This document shows, piece by piece, positions 38,847 to 50,617 of a stretch of 64,000 bases of DNA. Below the pieces are notes generated by a model that saw only the letters and a list, made by a program, of their open reading frames with translations, did no database searches and was not told where the DNA came from. Each line of letters opens with the position of its first letter. The stretch's first letter is position 1. Source of the DNA: Synechococcus sp. PROS-7-1 (GTDB taxonomy: Bacteria > Cyanobacteriota > Cyanobacteriia > PCC-6307 > Cyanobiaceae); contig NZ_CP047945.1 of the NCBI RefSeq assembly GCF_014279795.1, positions 1,942,572 through 2,006,571 of the forward strand. Direction: 5' to 3'. Position numbers and translations under genes: made by a program.

Positions 38847-39797
38847 TCAACCAACAGCAGCTGCACCACCAGCCACTTCAAGAATCTCCTGGGTAATCGC
38901 AGCCTGACGGGCTTTGTTGTAGTCAAGGGTCAGAGTTTTGGCCAAAGCCTTAGCGTTGTCGCTGGCATTGTTCATGGCCGTCATTCGGCTCGCCAACTCC
39001 GAGGCCGCAGCCTCCTGAAGGGAACGCAACACCTGATTCTGCAAGTAGAGAGGCAGGAGGGCGTTCAGAAGCTGATCCGGGCTTTGCTCAAACACAATCT
39101 CGGAGGAGAGCTCCGGTTGCGTGTTGGCGGGAGCCGAACCTGTTTCCACCCTGAGATCTCCGTCTTTGGTGGTGAGGCGGAAGATCTCATCATCAGCATC
39201 AGCGATGCCCTGAGGATCAAGCGGAAGAAGGGTCTGAACAACGGGCTTGCAGCTCACCAGATTGATGAACTTGGTGAAAATAATTTCAACCCGGTCGGTG
39301 GTTTCGGAAAGAAACTCCGCAAACACCTCGTTCGCCACAGATCCAGCTTCATCAGCCGTTGGCACCTGCTCAAGCCCAGTGAATGTGGCCTGAATCGGAT
39401 AGCTGCGATTGGTGAAGTAGCTGATGGCCTTTCGACCGATCAACACGAGATTCACTTTGTAGCCCTTGCCCTGCAATTCAGCAAAACGCTGCTCAGTGCG
39501 CTTGATGATGTTGGCGTTGTAGCCACCGCACAGGCCACGATCACCAGTCACCGCCATGAGAGTGACAGTTTCAAGGGAACGTTCCTCGAGCAGGGGGGCG
39601 TCGGCATCTTCAAAGCGCATGCGCGCCTGGAGATTTTCCAGAAGCCTGGCCAGACGATCCGCAAAGGGTCGGCTACGCAGAACCTGCTCTTGGGCACGAC
39701 GCACCTTGGCTGCAGCCACAAGGCGCATGGCCTCGGTAATCTTGCGGGTGTTCTTAACTGATTTGATCCGATCGCGGATCTCTTTGAGATTTGCCAT
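38847..39797 (-). CDS. atpG: F1 ATP synthase gamma subunit
   Basis: The 316-residue protein starts [20 protein letters not shown] and has [14 protein letters not shown], both gamma hallmarks, and ends in a helix with [14 protein letters not shown]. It is the rotor stalk. Cyanobacterial gammas carry an extra segment in the middle; the length (316) agrees with it. It is the last gene of the operon, 11 bases after atpA. Confidence 0.97.
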   Translation of the reverse strand: MANLKEIRDRIKSVKNTRKITEAMRLVAAAKVRRAQEQVLRSRPFADRLARLLENLQARMRFEDADAPLLEERSLETVTLMAVTGDRGLCGGYNANIIKRTEQRFAELQGKGYKVNLVLIGRKAISYFTNRSYPIQATFTGLEQVPTADEAGSVANEVFAEFLSETTDRVEIIFTKFINLVSCKPVVQTLLPLDPQGIADADDEIFRLTTKDGDLRVETGSAPANTQPELSSEIVFEQSPDQLLNALLPLYLQNQVLRSLQEAAASELASRMTAMNNASDNAKALAKTLTLDYNKARQAAITQEILEVAGGAAAVG

Positions 39798-39808
39798 GTC
39801 TCAGGACC

Positions 39809-41389
<1,581 letters not shown>

Positions 41390-41938
41390 TCAGCTCGCCT
41401 TCGCGAGCGAAAGCCCAAGGCGACGAACCTGACCAGACAGGCTGGCGTCGATAACTTGAGAGCCGATGTTGATCACGAAGCCACCGATCAGGCTGGCATC
41501 GATGGTCAGATCAATCTCAACGGAACCGGTTCCGACCATGGACTGAACCTTTGCCGTGAGGGCTTTGGTCTGATCGTCAGACAAGGCTTGAGCGCTGCGG
41601 ACGTGAGCCAAGGAGATGTTGCGGGATTCGCGGTACAGCTCCAGATAGCGGCGCAGAACGGCATCAAGAGCGGTCAAGCGCTGCCGATCAGCCAGAACCT
41701 TGAGAAGGTTCATCAGTGATGGCTTGATCTGCTCTGCCAGAAGTTGTCCGAGGGCTTTTTTCTTGGCAGCAGGCTCAAGCACCGGCGATGTCATGGCTTC
41801 GCGCAGGGGGGTGCTGGACTCCCAGACAGCAAGGAGTTCCTTGCACTGAGCGGCGACCTCCTCTGATTCGCTGCGACCGTCGGTGACCTGCAGAAGAGCT
41901 TCGGCGTACGGAGTCGCCAGGGTATTCAGCAGTGGCAT
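41390..41938 (-). CDS. atpH: F1 ATP synthase delta subunit
   Basis: The 182-residue protein begins PLLNTLATPYAEALLQV and has the C-terminal LIGGFVINIGSQVIDAS, the OSCP/delta motif. It joins F1 to the peripheral stalk. Its start overlaps the atpF stop (TGATG). Confidence 0.95.
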   Translation of the reverse strand: MPLLNTLATPYAEALLQVTDGRSESEEVAAQCKELLAVWESSTPLREAMTSPVLEPAAKKKALGQLLAEQIKPSLMNLLKVLADRQRLTALDAVLRRYLELYRESRNISLAHVRSAQALSDDQTKALTAKVQSMVGTGSVEIDLTIDASLIGGFVINIGSQVIDASLSGQVRRLGLSLAKAS

Positions 41939-42459
41939 CAGGCGTCCTCCAGATTGCTGATGGAGGCATCGATTAAGCGGGACTGGCCCGCTGCATCAAG
42001 ACGTCCAGGAAGTTCTGTCATTGCCTTGTCGATCGCAGCCAGTGCGGCCTCGCGGCGGAGTTGTTCGGTGAGGCGAGCACCTTCTGCATTCAGATCAGCC
42101 AGGGCATCCTGCTTAACAGCAGCCATGGCATTGATCGTGCGCATCTCACCATCCTTGCGGATGGCTTCAGCCCTGGATTTGCCATCGGCCCGGATCTTCT
42201 CTGCTTTCTGCTGAGCAGCAGCGAGGTCCTCCTGGGCACGGGCCAGATCGGTGGTGGCCTGACGCAGCCGGCCCTCGGAATCCTCAAGGTCCTTCAGAAT
42301 CGCCTGCCGGCGGCGCTCAAGGATTCCCCCTAGGAAGCCCTTGAGGAACCAGTACAGAACCCCGATCACAATGACGAGGTTGATCAGGTTGGTCTCGAAA
42401 AGGTTGAGGTTCAGGCCGAACCCGCCTTCCGAGGCAAAGAGTGGGAAAGACATGGTCAT
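41938..42459 (-). CDS. atpF: ATP synthase b subunit (peripheral stalk)
   Basis: The 173-residue protein has one hydrophobic segment (about residues 22-48, INLVIVIGVLYWFLKGFLGG) and a long coiled helix with RRQAILKDLEDSEGRLRQAT. It is the b subunit of the peripheral stalk. Gap to atpG' is 2 bases. Confidence 0.93.
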   Translation of the reverse strand: MTMSFPLFASEGGFGLNLNLFETNLINLVIVIGVLYWFLKGFLGGILERRRQAILKDLEDSEGRLRQATTDLARAQEDLAAAQQKAEKIRADGKSRAEAIRKDGEMRTINAMAAVKQDALADLNAEGARLTEQLRREAALAAIDKAMTELPGRLDAAGQSRLIDASISNLEDA

Positions 42460-42461
42460 CG

Positions 42462-42926
42462 TCAGGCGGCCAGAAGTCTGTTGATGATCTGGGCACTGAG
42501 CTGATCCACCTGACTCATGAGCTGAGCCTGGGCGGATTCTCGTTGGGTCTCGATCTCACGCCGGGCTTTTTCGCGAGTGCGATTGGCTTCGGCCTCCGCT
42601 TCGGCAAGAGCCTCGCGGTACAAACGATCAACTTCCTGTTCAGCCTCGACGATGGCGGCCTGAGCGGCCTGACGGGCTCCACGGAGTTGATCTTGGAGAT
42701 CGGCTTCCAGTCGCTTGATTTGCTCAAGCTTTTGCTTGGCATCAGCACGACTGGTCGCGATGTAACCCTCGCGATCCTCCACGACCTTGCCGACCGGCCG
42801 GAAGAACAGGGAATTGAGCAGGAAGGTGAGGAGAACCACCTGAACCGCCATCAGCGGAAGGGTGGCATCGAGGTCAAAAAGACCTCCCTCCGGAACACCT
42901 GCTTCAGCGAGCAGAAGCCAGGTCAT
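42462..42926 (-). CDS. atpG': ATP synthase b' subunit (peripheral stalk)
   Basis: The 154-residue protein has [19 protein letters not shown] near the start and [16 protein letters not shown], typical for the b' subunit of photosynthetic organisms, which pairs with b. A long charged helix makes up the rest. Its presence alongside atpF is the cyanobacterial/plastid pattern. Confidence 0.92.
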   Translation of the reverse strand: MTWLLLAEAGVPEGGLFDLDATLPLMAVQVVLLTFLLNSLFFRPVGKVVEDREGYIATSRADAKQKLEQIKRLEADLQDQLRGARQAAQAAIVEAEQEVDRLYREALAEAEAEANRTREKARREIETQRESAQAQLMSQVDQLSAQIINRLLAA

Positions 42927-43006
42927 GGAAGGATGCGATTGGGTAAGTCAAATCGAGCGGATCAGAGGAGTGGGGTGACGCGAAGTCACCCTGCATCCGA
43001 ATCTGA

Positions 43007-43369
<363 letters not shown>

Positions 43370-43409
43370 TTAGCAGATCACGGGGGACCTGCGAAAGGCA
43401 CGACGAGAC

Positions 43410-44138
43410 CTAGTGGGCCTCTTCGTGCACAGCCTCGCCGATGTAGTTCGCGGCGAGGGTGGCGAAAATCAGAGCCTGGATGGCACTGGTAAATAGGCCG
43501 AGGAACATGGCGGGAAGCGGTACCAGCACAGGCACAAGGAAGGCAAGAACAGCCACCACCAGTTCGTCAGCAAGAATGTTTCCGAAGAGACGGAACGAGA
43601 GCGAAAGAGGCTTCGTGAAGTCCTCGATGATCTTGAACGGGAGCATGATCGGGGTCGGCTCCACGTAGTACTCGAAGTAACGCAGCCCTTTGCGGCTCAG
43701 GCCCGCATAGAAATAAGAGAGAGACACCAGCAGAGCCATGGCCACTGTGGTGTTGATGTCGGCTGTCGGGGCACCGAGCTCTCCATTGGGAAGCTCGACC
43801 AGGCGCCAGGGAATCAAAGCACCACCCCAGTTGCACACGAAGATGAACAGAAACAGGGTTCCAACGAAAGGAAGCCAGTCTCTATAAGCCTTCTCGCCGA
43901 TCTGCTCCCGTGCGAGCTCCCGCAGGTAATCCCAGAGGTATTCCAGCAGGTTCTGAACCCCCTTGGGATCGCGTTCCATCTTGCGGGTTCCACTCACAAC
44001 GAGCAGAAGCAGCAAGCCGATCACGACCCAAGAGCTAAGGAAAACCTGGCCGTGCAGGTTCAGATTGCCGATCTGCCAATAAAGATGCTGACCAACCTCG
44101 AGTTCGGCGAAAGGCAGATTGAGGAGCGACGGAACCAT
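43410..44138 (-). CDS. atpB: ATP synthase a subunit
   Basis: The 242-residue membrane protein contains [18 protein letters not shown] (essential Arg) and GYYLW-like motifs near the start, with [20 protein letters not shown] and [17 protein letters not shown] at the end. It conducts protons next to the c-ring. It lies between atpI and atpE. Confidence 0.96.
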   Translation of the reverse strand: MVPSLLNLPFAELEVGQHLYWQIGNLNLHGQVFLSSWVVIGLLLLLVVSGTRKMERDPKGVQNLLEYLWDYLRELAREQIGEKAYRDWLPFVGTLFLFIFVCNWGGALIPWRLVELPNGELGAPTADINTTVAMALLVSLSYFYAGLSRKGLRYFEYYVEPTPIMLPFKIIEDFTKPLSLSFRLFGNILADELVVAVLAFLVPVLVPLPAMFLGLFTSAIQALIFATLAANYIGEAVHEEAH

Positions 44139-44159
44139 GACGGTGATAAGTGCGCGAAT

Positions 44160-44585
44160 TCAGGCGTCGATGACGGTCTGAAGAATCAAAGCGGGCTTGT
44201 AGAGAAGAAACCCGATGAAGGCGGGGAGAAGTTCGAGCTGGGGAAGTTTGGCCGCCGCCACGATGAGAAGCATTGGCACCACCAACTGAAATCGCCCAAC
44301 CTGACGGGAACCTCCGCCGAGCCTGGCCACGCTGCGGGCGAGTAAGCGCAGGTACAGAAGACCAGCACACGAGCCCACCAGCAGGCTGCGGGCCACCAGA
44401 ACATCGAATCGAACAAGAGCGACAAGAGCCGCAGCCAGGGAAACGAGGAGGGTGGCCAGCATCAGACGCCGCTGAAGCTTGGCGTACTCCCCCATACCCG
44501 AATCGGTCGCAACAGATGCTGCACTTGATTCGATCGGAGTGGTAGCCAGCAAACAACGCCTGAGAAAGCGCGCGGAATCTATCAC
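44160..44585 (-). CDS. atpI: ATP synthase protein I (Atp1/AtpI)
   Basis: A 141-residue protein with about four hydrophobic segments (LMLATLLVSLAAALVALV, LVGSCAGLLYLRLLARSV, VVPMLLIVAAAKLP). It is in the usual first position of cyanobacterial atp operons and is thought to help assemble the c-ring. GTG 44585 overlaps the methyltransferase stop (GTGA); ATG 44495 would shorten it by 30 residues and leave an 87-base gap. The start is not decided by sequence alone. Confidence 0.85.
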   Translation of the reverse strand: MIDSARFLRRCLLATTPIESSAASVATDSGMGEYAKLQRRLMLATLLVSLAAALVALVRFDVLVARSLLVGSCAGLLYLRLLARSVARLGGGSRQVGRFQLVVPMLLIVAAAKLPQLELLPAFIGFLLYKPALILQTVIDA

Positions 44586-45802
44586 GCGTTTTCCCCGCCC
44601 CCCCCTGATTCAGCAATGGGAAAAAGCAGACGGCGTTGGATCAGAGCCCTTGCCACATCAGCCGTCCAAGGGCCGAGACCAAGCTCACCAAGAGAATGCT
44701 CAGGATGGGCGTCCACGGCCTCGAGCAGCTGCTTTTCCTGCGCAGACAAAGCAATCGGCTCAAGATCAGGACCCAGCAAGCTGGCGGAAGGCCAACCCCA
44801 TACACAGGACTGACGGCGCGTCCGCGCTCTTAACAGCTGTCCATCGTCTTCCCAGCGCCGCTTCTGAAGTGGCTTCCGCGCAACAAAAAACTCGAAATGA
44901 CTGATCTCCGTATCGAGATCCTCAATCAGAAACCACTGATCCCTAATCGGAAGTGTTTGTGCCCGTGCAAGTAGATCACCGCTCAGAAGTCGAGCCGGGT
45001 CCCAGACCGAAGGATTAGAGAAACCAACGAAATGCAGCCCTGAGGCCTCGATTAGGGCAAACAGCGTCTCGAGGTCGTAGCTGGTCTCCTGCGGATGCAG
45101 GTACATGTCTGCGAAGTTGGCGTCGGCCGCGGTATCAATCAACCACCGCTGTTCATGGTTACGGCGCAGGCGATTGGATTCAGGGAGCACATCGAACAGC
45201 TCCCGGCCAAGACGCAGGGCTTCACTGTTCTGTCCCACGCCAAGCCTGGTCAGGGCCTTCTGCGTGCGGTGAATCTCCCAACGTCCAGCATTCGCGTAAA
45301 GGAAGAGATGCATCAAGCCGTCATCGTCCAGCAGCGCAGCAAGCGCTTGAAGGCCAGCCAGAGGCTCACGCAAATGATGCAACACACCAACGGAATTGAT
45401 GTAGTCGAACGGCCCTTCACCGTTCAGATCCAGAAGGCTCCGCTGCTCCTGACGCAGTGATCGAACCTGATGCGCTCCTCTGGAGCGCTGCAACCGCTCT
45501 CTGGCCACATCCAGAGCACCGGCGCTGATGTCGACGGCCAGCACCTCGGCTCCAGGGTTGAGATGGCAGAGATAGTCAGTACTCACGCCAGTCCCACAGC
45601 CTGCATCAAGGATGCGGAGAGGCGTCGCTGCATGATCACGACCAAGGATCTCTCCCCTCACGGCGCCATCGACGCTCTCCAGACACCACCGCCAGTTGTA
45701 ACCAGGAGGTGGGCCGTCCTGGATGGGATCACCCGGATAGGGGAAACGGTCGTAGAAATCACTCACCACCGGGGTGGCTGCGTCGGATGGGGTTGGATTC
45801 AT
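44582..45802 (-). CDS. Class I SAM-dependent methyltransferase
   Basis: About 406 residues from ATG 45802 (45844 adds 14). The SAM site is RILDAGCGTGVSTDYLC then VLAVDISAGALDVA; the middle VGVLHHLREPLAGLQALA is typical of small-molecule or lipid/protein methyltransferases. The last 110 residues look like a winged-helix-like or C-terminal regulatory domain (SAQEKQLLEAVDAHPEHSLG). Substrate unknown. It lies first in the run with the atp operon and is divergent from apcE. Confidence 0.85.
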   Translation of the reverse strand: MNPTPSDAATPVVSDFYDRFPYPGDPIQDGPPPGYNWRWCLESVDGAVRGEILGRDHAATPLRILDAGCGTGVSTDYLCHLNPGAEVLAVDISAGALDVARERLQRSRGAHQVRSLRQEQRSLLDLNGEGPFDYINSVGVLHHLREPLAGLQALAALLDDDGLMHLFLYANAGRWEIHRTQKALTRLGVGQNSEALRLGRELFDVLPESNRLRRNHEQRWLIDTAADANFADMYLHPQETSYDLETLFALIEASGLHFVGFSNPSVWDPARLLSGDLLARAQTLPIRDQWFLIEDLDTEISHFEFFVARKPLQKRRWEDDGQLLRARTRRQSCVWGWPSASLLGPDLEPIALSAQEKQLLEAVDAHPEHSLGELGLGPWTADVARALIQRRLLFPIAESGGGGENA

Positions 45803-45962
45803 CAGCTGCGGGCTCCAGGGGCCGATCGGCTTGCGATGGAGCATTTCATGCGCCCTCGCAATGCGTCACTGCTGACAGCAACCCCTGCAAACATTTGTTC
45901 ATGGCACTCCAGGTGCTCTGGGCACGAGCCGTAACCTGGCCGGATCCGGCTTGCTTCCGTTC

Positions 45963-48890
45963 ATGACCGTGACCGCCAGCAGCGGCAGCCCCAGGGTCTC
46001 CCCCCAGCTGTACGACACACTGCCGCTCTCCAGCGTTCGCCAAGCGGAGCAGCAGGATCGTTTCCCCGATGGTGGGGAGCTGGACTCGCTCATCACTTTT
46101 TTCCGCAGCGGCAACGACAGGCTCGAGGCCTCGCGGATCATTGCGGCCAACGCTGAGTCGATCGTGGCCCGTGCGGCCAACAGAATCTTCGTGGGCGGCA
46201 CACCCCTCTCCTTCCTCGAAAGCCCTCTCACAACTGGAGAGGATCGGAAGGTGGGTGATGACACACCCCTGGCGGCAGATCAGGTCGCCTTTCAACAATC
46301 GGTCCGCACCTTCACAGGAGAAAGCGGAACCAGCAAGCGCGGCAACTTCCTCACCAGGCTTCTGGATGGAACGAGCGGCGATGCCGATGTTCGTGTGGTG
46401 CTTCCCACGGGGTTCAACGCCATCAGCGTGGCCAAATACGGCCCGGCGTTCATGCGCAAATCCGTGCGCGACATGGGCTGGTTTCTCCGTTATGTGGGCT
46501 ATGCCCTTGTCGCCGGAGACCCAAGCATTCTCTCGGTGAACACCCGAGGGCTTCGCGACATTCTTCTCAAGAACTGCTCGTTAACGGCGACCAATGTGGC
46601 GCTGCAGGAAATGCGTGCGGCCTCGGCCCAGCTGCTTCGTGAGCTACCGGAAGCGCGCCGTCTAACGATCGACTGCTTCAACGTTCTTCTCCAGGAACTG
46701 GCCGTCGCCACCCCATCCACACGACAAAAGCCTGGAAGTGCCGTCCGCCAGGGCCTGCAGCTGCCAGCGATCTATGCCCTCGCCGCCGAGTCAGCCCAGC
46801 GCTTCGAAATGCGTCCCGGCCTCTCCGGCGCCGAGAAAGCTGAAGTCGTAAAAGCCGCGTATCGACAGGTTTTCGAGAGAGACATCGCCAAGGGCTACTC
46901 CCAAACCCCCTGTCGAACCGAGGCAAGCCAGCTCTTGCAGGGCAAGATCTCCATGCGCGAGTTCATTCGCGCTCTTGGCCGGAGCAAGGAGTATCGAACC
47001 CAGTTTTACGGCCGCTTTGTCAACAGTCGCGTCGTGGAACTGGCCTACCGACATTTCCTCGGCCGTGGCATCAGCTCCCTCGAAGAATTCCGCAAAGCGT
47101 TCTCGATCGTGAGCGAGCAGGGCCTGAACGGATTGGTTGATGTCCTCGTGAACGGCAGTGAGTACGCCCAAACCTTTGGGGAGGAAACGGTTCCCTACCT
47201 CCGAGATCTGGGTGAAGAAGCCCAGGAAAGCGCCGGCTGGGGATCCAACCGTCGTTTGTTCCGGTTCAGCGCACCCTTCGAGGGGGCTCCTCAGTACGTC
47301 ACGCTCTACGCCTCCTACCGCCAGCCGCTCGCGGATCAGCATGTCTACGGCGGCGGCAATGATCCCGTCGGCAACCAGTACGGCGCGATCTTCCCCTCGT
47401 CAACGGCATCGGTCGCAACGCGACCAGCACCCTTCAGCTACGACACCCGCCGATTGCTTGTCAGCAATGGCATGGCCCAGCCCGGTCAGATGGACAGTCC
47501 TCAGTTCCGAGGCAGCCGCCCCCGCAAGGTCGGCCCGAGAGTGCTGCGGCTTCAGCAGATCGCAACGGGAGGCGCCGCCGTGCCTCGCCGAGGAGGTCAA
47601 CCCAGCATTCGCAACACCGAATCCTCCACCCAGGCTGTGATCAAAGCGGTTTACGTGCAGGTTCTCGGAACAGCCGGCTACGCAGGAGAGCGGCTCAGCT
47701 CAGAGGAAGCTCGTCTTGAAAACGGAGATATCAGTCTTCGCGACTTCGTGCGTGCCGTCGCCCGCTCCAACGCGTTCCGTCGTCGTTACTGGGAAGGTCT
47801 CTACATCACCAAAGCCATCGAAGTGATGCATCGCAGACTTCTGGGGCGACCCACCTTTGGTCGCTGGGAAATTGATGCTCTTTTCGATACCGCTGCCCGC
47901 CAAGGCTTCTACGGTCTGGTTGATGCGTTGATCAACGGACAGGATTACAAGGATTGCTTTGGTGAGGACACCGTTCCCTACGAGCGATTCATTACGCCAG
48001 CTGATCTGAACACGCGCCGGGCGCCCGCCCTGCGACGCCCCATCGATCTCACCGCTGTGGTCGACTTGGCCATGGGACGTCGTCCCGATCCAGTCAGGAA
48101 TGATCGCCTGCGCACAACCAGCGATGTCACCAATAGAAATCTGAAGCGTCAAACGCAAACCGTTGCGGGTCAGTGGCGTGCCGACGTGGGCTCCATGCCG
48201 GCGTCCCAGTGGACAGCGCTGATGCGTCGGCGTCCGCAGGGAACAACATCTCCCGAGGAGGCGGCAAAAACCTGGAGCCGAACGATCGACTCCCGGTTCA
48301 GCCGAACCATCCAACAGGACCCAGGCAAGCAGGGAATGCAGTCGGCTTTGCCCCTGGGAGACGCCACTGGTTATCTGCGTCGATCAGGACTGCCGGTGAA
48401 GAGTTCACTTCCACGCAATCCCAGCGAATCAGAGCTGAGAGAGGTTGTTGATGCCACCTACAGGCAGCTTCTCAACCGGGTCCCACTGGAAAGCGAACGA
48501 CTCATCACCAGCGAATCCCGACTGCGCGATGGTCAGATCGATCTCGAGGGGTTTGTGGCTGAAGTCGCCACCAGCGAAGCGTTCCTAGAAAGACTCTCCA
48601 GGATGGCGCCGTTACGCGCTGCCACCGCAGCGACGATGGCGCTGGTTGGCAGGGCATCCACGCCATCAGAAACGAGTCGTTTTCTGGTCGTGAGAGCGGA
48701 ATCAGGGCAAAGAGCAGCTGTGCAGGAGTTACTGGAACTTCGTTCCAAGCTCGGATTCGAGCCCTCTGAGGTTCCTGGCTTCCGAGGCCTGAACTCGCAA
48801 CCAGGCGTGGCCCAGTCAACGCTCACCCGCACAGCATCCCTTTACAGCGGCAACGCCGGACTGACACCACCACCCAGCCAAGCCTTGTAA
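45963..48890 (+). CDS. apcE: Phycobilisome core-membrane linker (ApcE, LCM)
   Basis: The 975-residue protein has an allophycocyanin-like N-terminal domain (about residues 18-240) with RDMGWFLRYVGYALVAGD, a likely chromophore Cys205 in LLKNCSLTATNVALQ, and a 70-residue loop insertion. Three linker repeat (REP) domains follow, near residues 275-415, 550-690 and 820-940 (e.g. AYRQVFERD, VYVQVLGT, TYRQLLNR). Three REPs indicate a moderate core. It anchors the core and passes energy to the photosystems. ATG 45963 is chosen. Confidence 0.96.
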   Translation: MTVTASSGSPRVSPQLYDTLPLSSVRQAEQQDRFPDGGELDSLITFFRSGNDRLEASRIIAANAESIVARAANRIFVGGTPLSFLESPLTTGEDRKVGDDTPLAADQVAFQQSVRTFTGESGTSKRGNFLTRLLDGTSGDADVRVVLPTGFNAISVAKYGPAFMRKSVRDMGWFLRYVGYALVAGDPSILSVNTRGLRDILLKNCSLTATNVALQEMRAASAQLLRELPEARRLTIDCFNVLLQELAVATPSTRQKPGSAVRQGLQLPAIYALAAESAQRFEMRPGLSGAEKAEVVKAAYRQVFERDIAKGYSQTPCRTEASQLLQGKISMREFIRALGRSKEYRTQFYGRFVNSRVVELAYRHFLGRGISSLEEFRKAFSIVSEQGLNGLVDVLVNGSEYAQTFGEETVPYLRDLGEEAQESAGWGSNRRLFRFSAPFEGAPQYVTLYASYRQPLADQHVYGGGNDPVGNQYGAIFPSSTASVATRPAPFSYDTRRLLVSNGMAQPGQMDSPQFRGSRPRKVGPRVLRLQQIATGGAAVPRRGGQPSIRNTESSTQAVIKAVYVQVLGTAGYAGERLSSEEARLENGDISLRDFVRAVARSNAFRRRYWEGLYITKAIEVMHRRLLGRPTFGRWEIDALFDTAARQGFYGLVDALINGQDYKDCFGEDTVPYERFITPADLNTRRAPALRRPIDLTAVVDLAMGRRPDPVRNDRLRTTSDVTNRNLKRQTQTVAGQWRADVGSMPASQWTALMRRRPQGTTSPEEAAKTWSRTIDSRFSRTIQQDPGKQGMQSALPLGDATGYLRRSGLPVKSSLPRNPSESELREVVDATYRQLLNRVPLESERLITSESRLRDGQIDLEGFVAEVATSEAFLERLSRMAPLRAATAATMALVGRASTPSETSRFLVVRAESGQRAAVQELLELRSKLGFEPSEVPGFRGLNSQPGVAQSTLTRTASLYSGNAGLTPPPSQAL

Positions 48891-48950
48891 GCGCTGCTCA
48901 ACTGACGCAGCACCCTTGATTTCCGATTACGACAACCCGCAAATAACAAC

Positions 48951-48979
48951 GCCAGTGGTATCTCAACCACTGGCTTTTT
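48951..48979 (+). terminator. Rho-independent terminator of apcE
   Basis: GCCAGTGGT and ACCACTGGC form a 9-bp stem with a 6-base loop and five T residues after. It lies 61 bases past the apcE stop and separates apcE from apcABC. Confidence 0.9.
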
Positions 48980-49270
48980 AATGCCTGATTATCAAAAACC
49001 TGGGCTCGGAATGAAGATCTGTTACCAGCCCCAAACCTTGCCTGGCAGCTGCCTGAGAATCACACTCGATCGGCTCCACCTTTCAGGTGATGCCCGACTG
49101 CATCCCCGAAGGTCAACAGATACAACATCTGAAGGCCTTCAAGCTCGAATCTCCACGATCTGAGCACCAGCGGCCCTTAAGCTGCTCTCCGATCTCAGTC
49201 GAGATCACCCACCACCACACACCGGATATCGGTCTCCTACGGGCGGCCGCTTGCTTCGAGGTAGAACTGC
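48980..49270 (+). promoter_or_regulatory. Promoter and long leader region of apcABC
   Basis: These 291 bases contain no supported gene. A 6-bp inverted repeat (GATCTC-AGTC-GAGATC, 49191-49206) and the ribosome site GAGGT a few bases before the apcA ATG are seen. The region must hold the apcABC promoter, and the long distance suggests a structured 5' leader, as is common for highly expressed apc genes. The promoter elements themselves cannot be fixed. Confidence 0.5.
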
Positions 49271-49756
49271 ATGAGCATCGTCTCCAACTCGATCATCAAC
49301 GCGGACGCCGAAGCCCGCTATCTCAGTCCAGGAGAACTGGACCAGATCAAGGCCTTCGTCGGCGGCGGACAGCGTCGTCTTCGAGTCGCTCAGGTTCTCA
49401 GCGAGAGTCGTGAGCGCATCGTCAAAACGGCTGGCGGCCAGCTGTTTCAGAAACGTCCCGACGTGATCTCTCCCGGAGGCAATGCCTACGGCGAGGAAAT
49501 GACCGCAACCTGTCTTCGTGACATGGATTACTACCTGCGTCTCGTGACCTACGGGGTCGTCGCAGGCGATGTGACCCCCATCGAAGAAATCGGAGTGATC
49601 GGCGCCCGTGAGCTCTATCGCTCCCTGGGCACCCCCCTTGAAGCCATGGCTGAAGCGGTCCGTGAAATGAAGACCGTCGCCATGGGCATCCTCAGTGGCG
49701 CCGACGCCGAGGAAGCTGGCTTCTATTTCGACTACGTGGTCGGCGCCCTCGCCTGA
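49271..49756 (+). CDS. apcA: Allophycocyanin alpha subunit
   Basis: The 161-residue biliprotein has the phycocyanobilin Cys81 in [15 protein letters not shown] and ends [10 protein letters not shown]. It forms the alpha subunit of the trimeric AP discs of the phycobilisome core. It begins with [20 protein letters not shown]. It is followed by apcB by 39 bases. Confidence 0.98.
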   Translation: MSIVSNSIINADAEARYLSPGELDQIKAFVGGGQRRLRVAQVLSESRERIVKTAGGQLFQKRPDVISPGGNAYGEEMTATCLRDMDYYLRLVTYGVVAGDVTPIEEIGVIGARELYRSLGTPLEAMAEAVREMKTVAMGILSGADAEEAGFYFDYVVGALA

Positions 49757-49795
49757 ATCACCGGACTTCACGCCCCTTTCCGTCACCTCTGATCC

Positions 49796-50284
49796 ATGCA
49801 AGACGCGATCACCAACGTCATCAACAAGTCCGATGTTCAGGGTCTCTACCTGGACACGACGTCCATGAGCAGCCTTGAGAGCTATTTCGCCAGTGGTGAG
49901 CTGCGCGTGAAGGCTGCTGCCACCATCAGTGCCAATGCCTCTTCGATCATTCGTGATGCAGTGGCCAAGGCTCTCCTGTACTCGGACATCACCCGTCCGG
50001 GCGGCAACATGTACACCACCCGTCGCTATGCAGCCTGCATCCGCGATCTGGATTACTACCTGCGTTATTCCACCTACGCCATGCTGGCTGGTGATACCTC
50101 CATCCTCGATGAGCGGGTTCTGAACGGCCTCAAGGAGACCTACAACTCCCTCGGTGTGCCCATTGGTGCCACCGTCCAGGCCATTCAGGCCATGAAAGAA
50201 GTCACCGCTTCCCTCGTCGGCCCCGACGCAGGCAAGGAGATGGGTGTCTACTTCGACTACATCTGTTCCGGTCTCGGCAACTGA
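49796..50284 (+). CDS. apcB: Allophycocyanin beta subunit
   Basis: The 162-residue protein has Cys81 in [16 protein letters not shown] and the conserved [11 protein letters not shown] with Asn71, which is methylated in beta subunits. It ends [11 protein letters not shown]. Partner of ApcA; operon with apcC. Confidence 0.98.
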   Translation: MQDAITNVINKSDVQGLYLDTTSMSSLESYFASGELRVKAAATISANASSIIRDAVAKALLYSDITRPGGNMYTTRRYAACIRDLDYYLRYSTYAMLAGDTSILDERVLNGLKETYNSLGVPIGATVQAIQAMKEVTASLVGPDAGKEMGVYFDYICSGLGN

Positions 50285-50289
50285 GTCCG

Positions 50290-50490
50290 ATGCGGTTGTT
50301 CAAAGTCACCGCCTGCATTCCGAGCCCTGAAAAGGTTCGGACCCAGCGCGAATTGCAGAACACCTTCTTCACCAAGTGGGTTCCGTACGACAGCTGGTTT
50401 GCTGAACAACAGCGAATCCAAAAGCAGGGAGGACGGATCATCAAGGTTGAACTCTGCACTGGCTCACGCCAGGTGAATGTCGGAAACTGA
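50290..50490 (+). CDS. apcC: Phycobilisome core linker ApcC (LC, 7.8 kDa)
   Basis: The 66-residue protein starts MRLFKVTACIPSPEKVRTQR and includes NTFFTKWVPYDSWFAEQQRI and KVELCTG, the small core linker (CpcD-like fold). It caps the AP cylinders. It begins 5 bases after apcB. Confidence 0.96.
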   Translation: MRLFKVTACIPSPEKVRTQRELQNTFFTKWVPYDSWFAEQQRIQKQGGRIIKVELCTGSRQVNVGN

Positions 50491-50510
50491 AGGCAGTCCT
50501 AACGCTTGCG

Positions 50511-50536
50511 AACCCGGCCTTAAGCCGGGTTTTTTT
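50511..50536 (+). terminator. Rho-independent terminator of apcABC
   Basis: AACCCGGC pairs with GCCGGGTT around CTTAA and continues into T residues, 20 bases after the apcC stop. Confidence 0.93.
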
Positions 50537-50617
50537 ATGACCAATCCCTTGGCAAATCGTGGTTGAGACGGCTCAATACACTTATTCCCTTTTGCACTCT
50601 TGAGCAGCCCGTCCGTG

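Noticed and set aside
38640-39761. A 373-codon plus-strand frame opposite atpG (gamma)
   Set aside because: Antisense shadow of atpG, which carries the gamma subunit motifs on the minus strand; the frame also crosses the atp terminator and the 5' end of the oxygenase gene.
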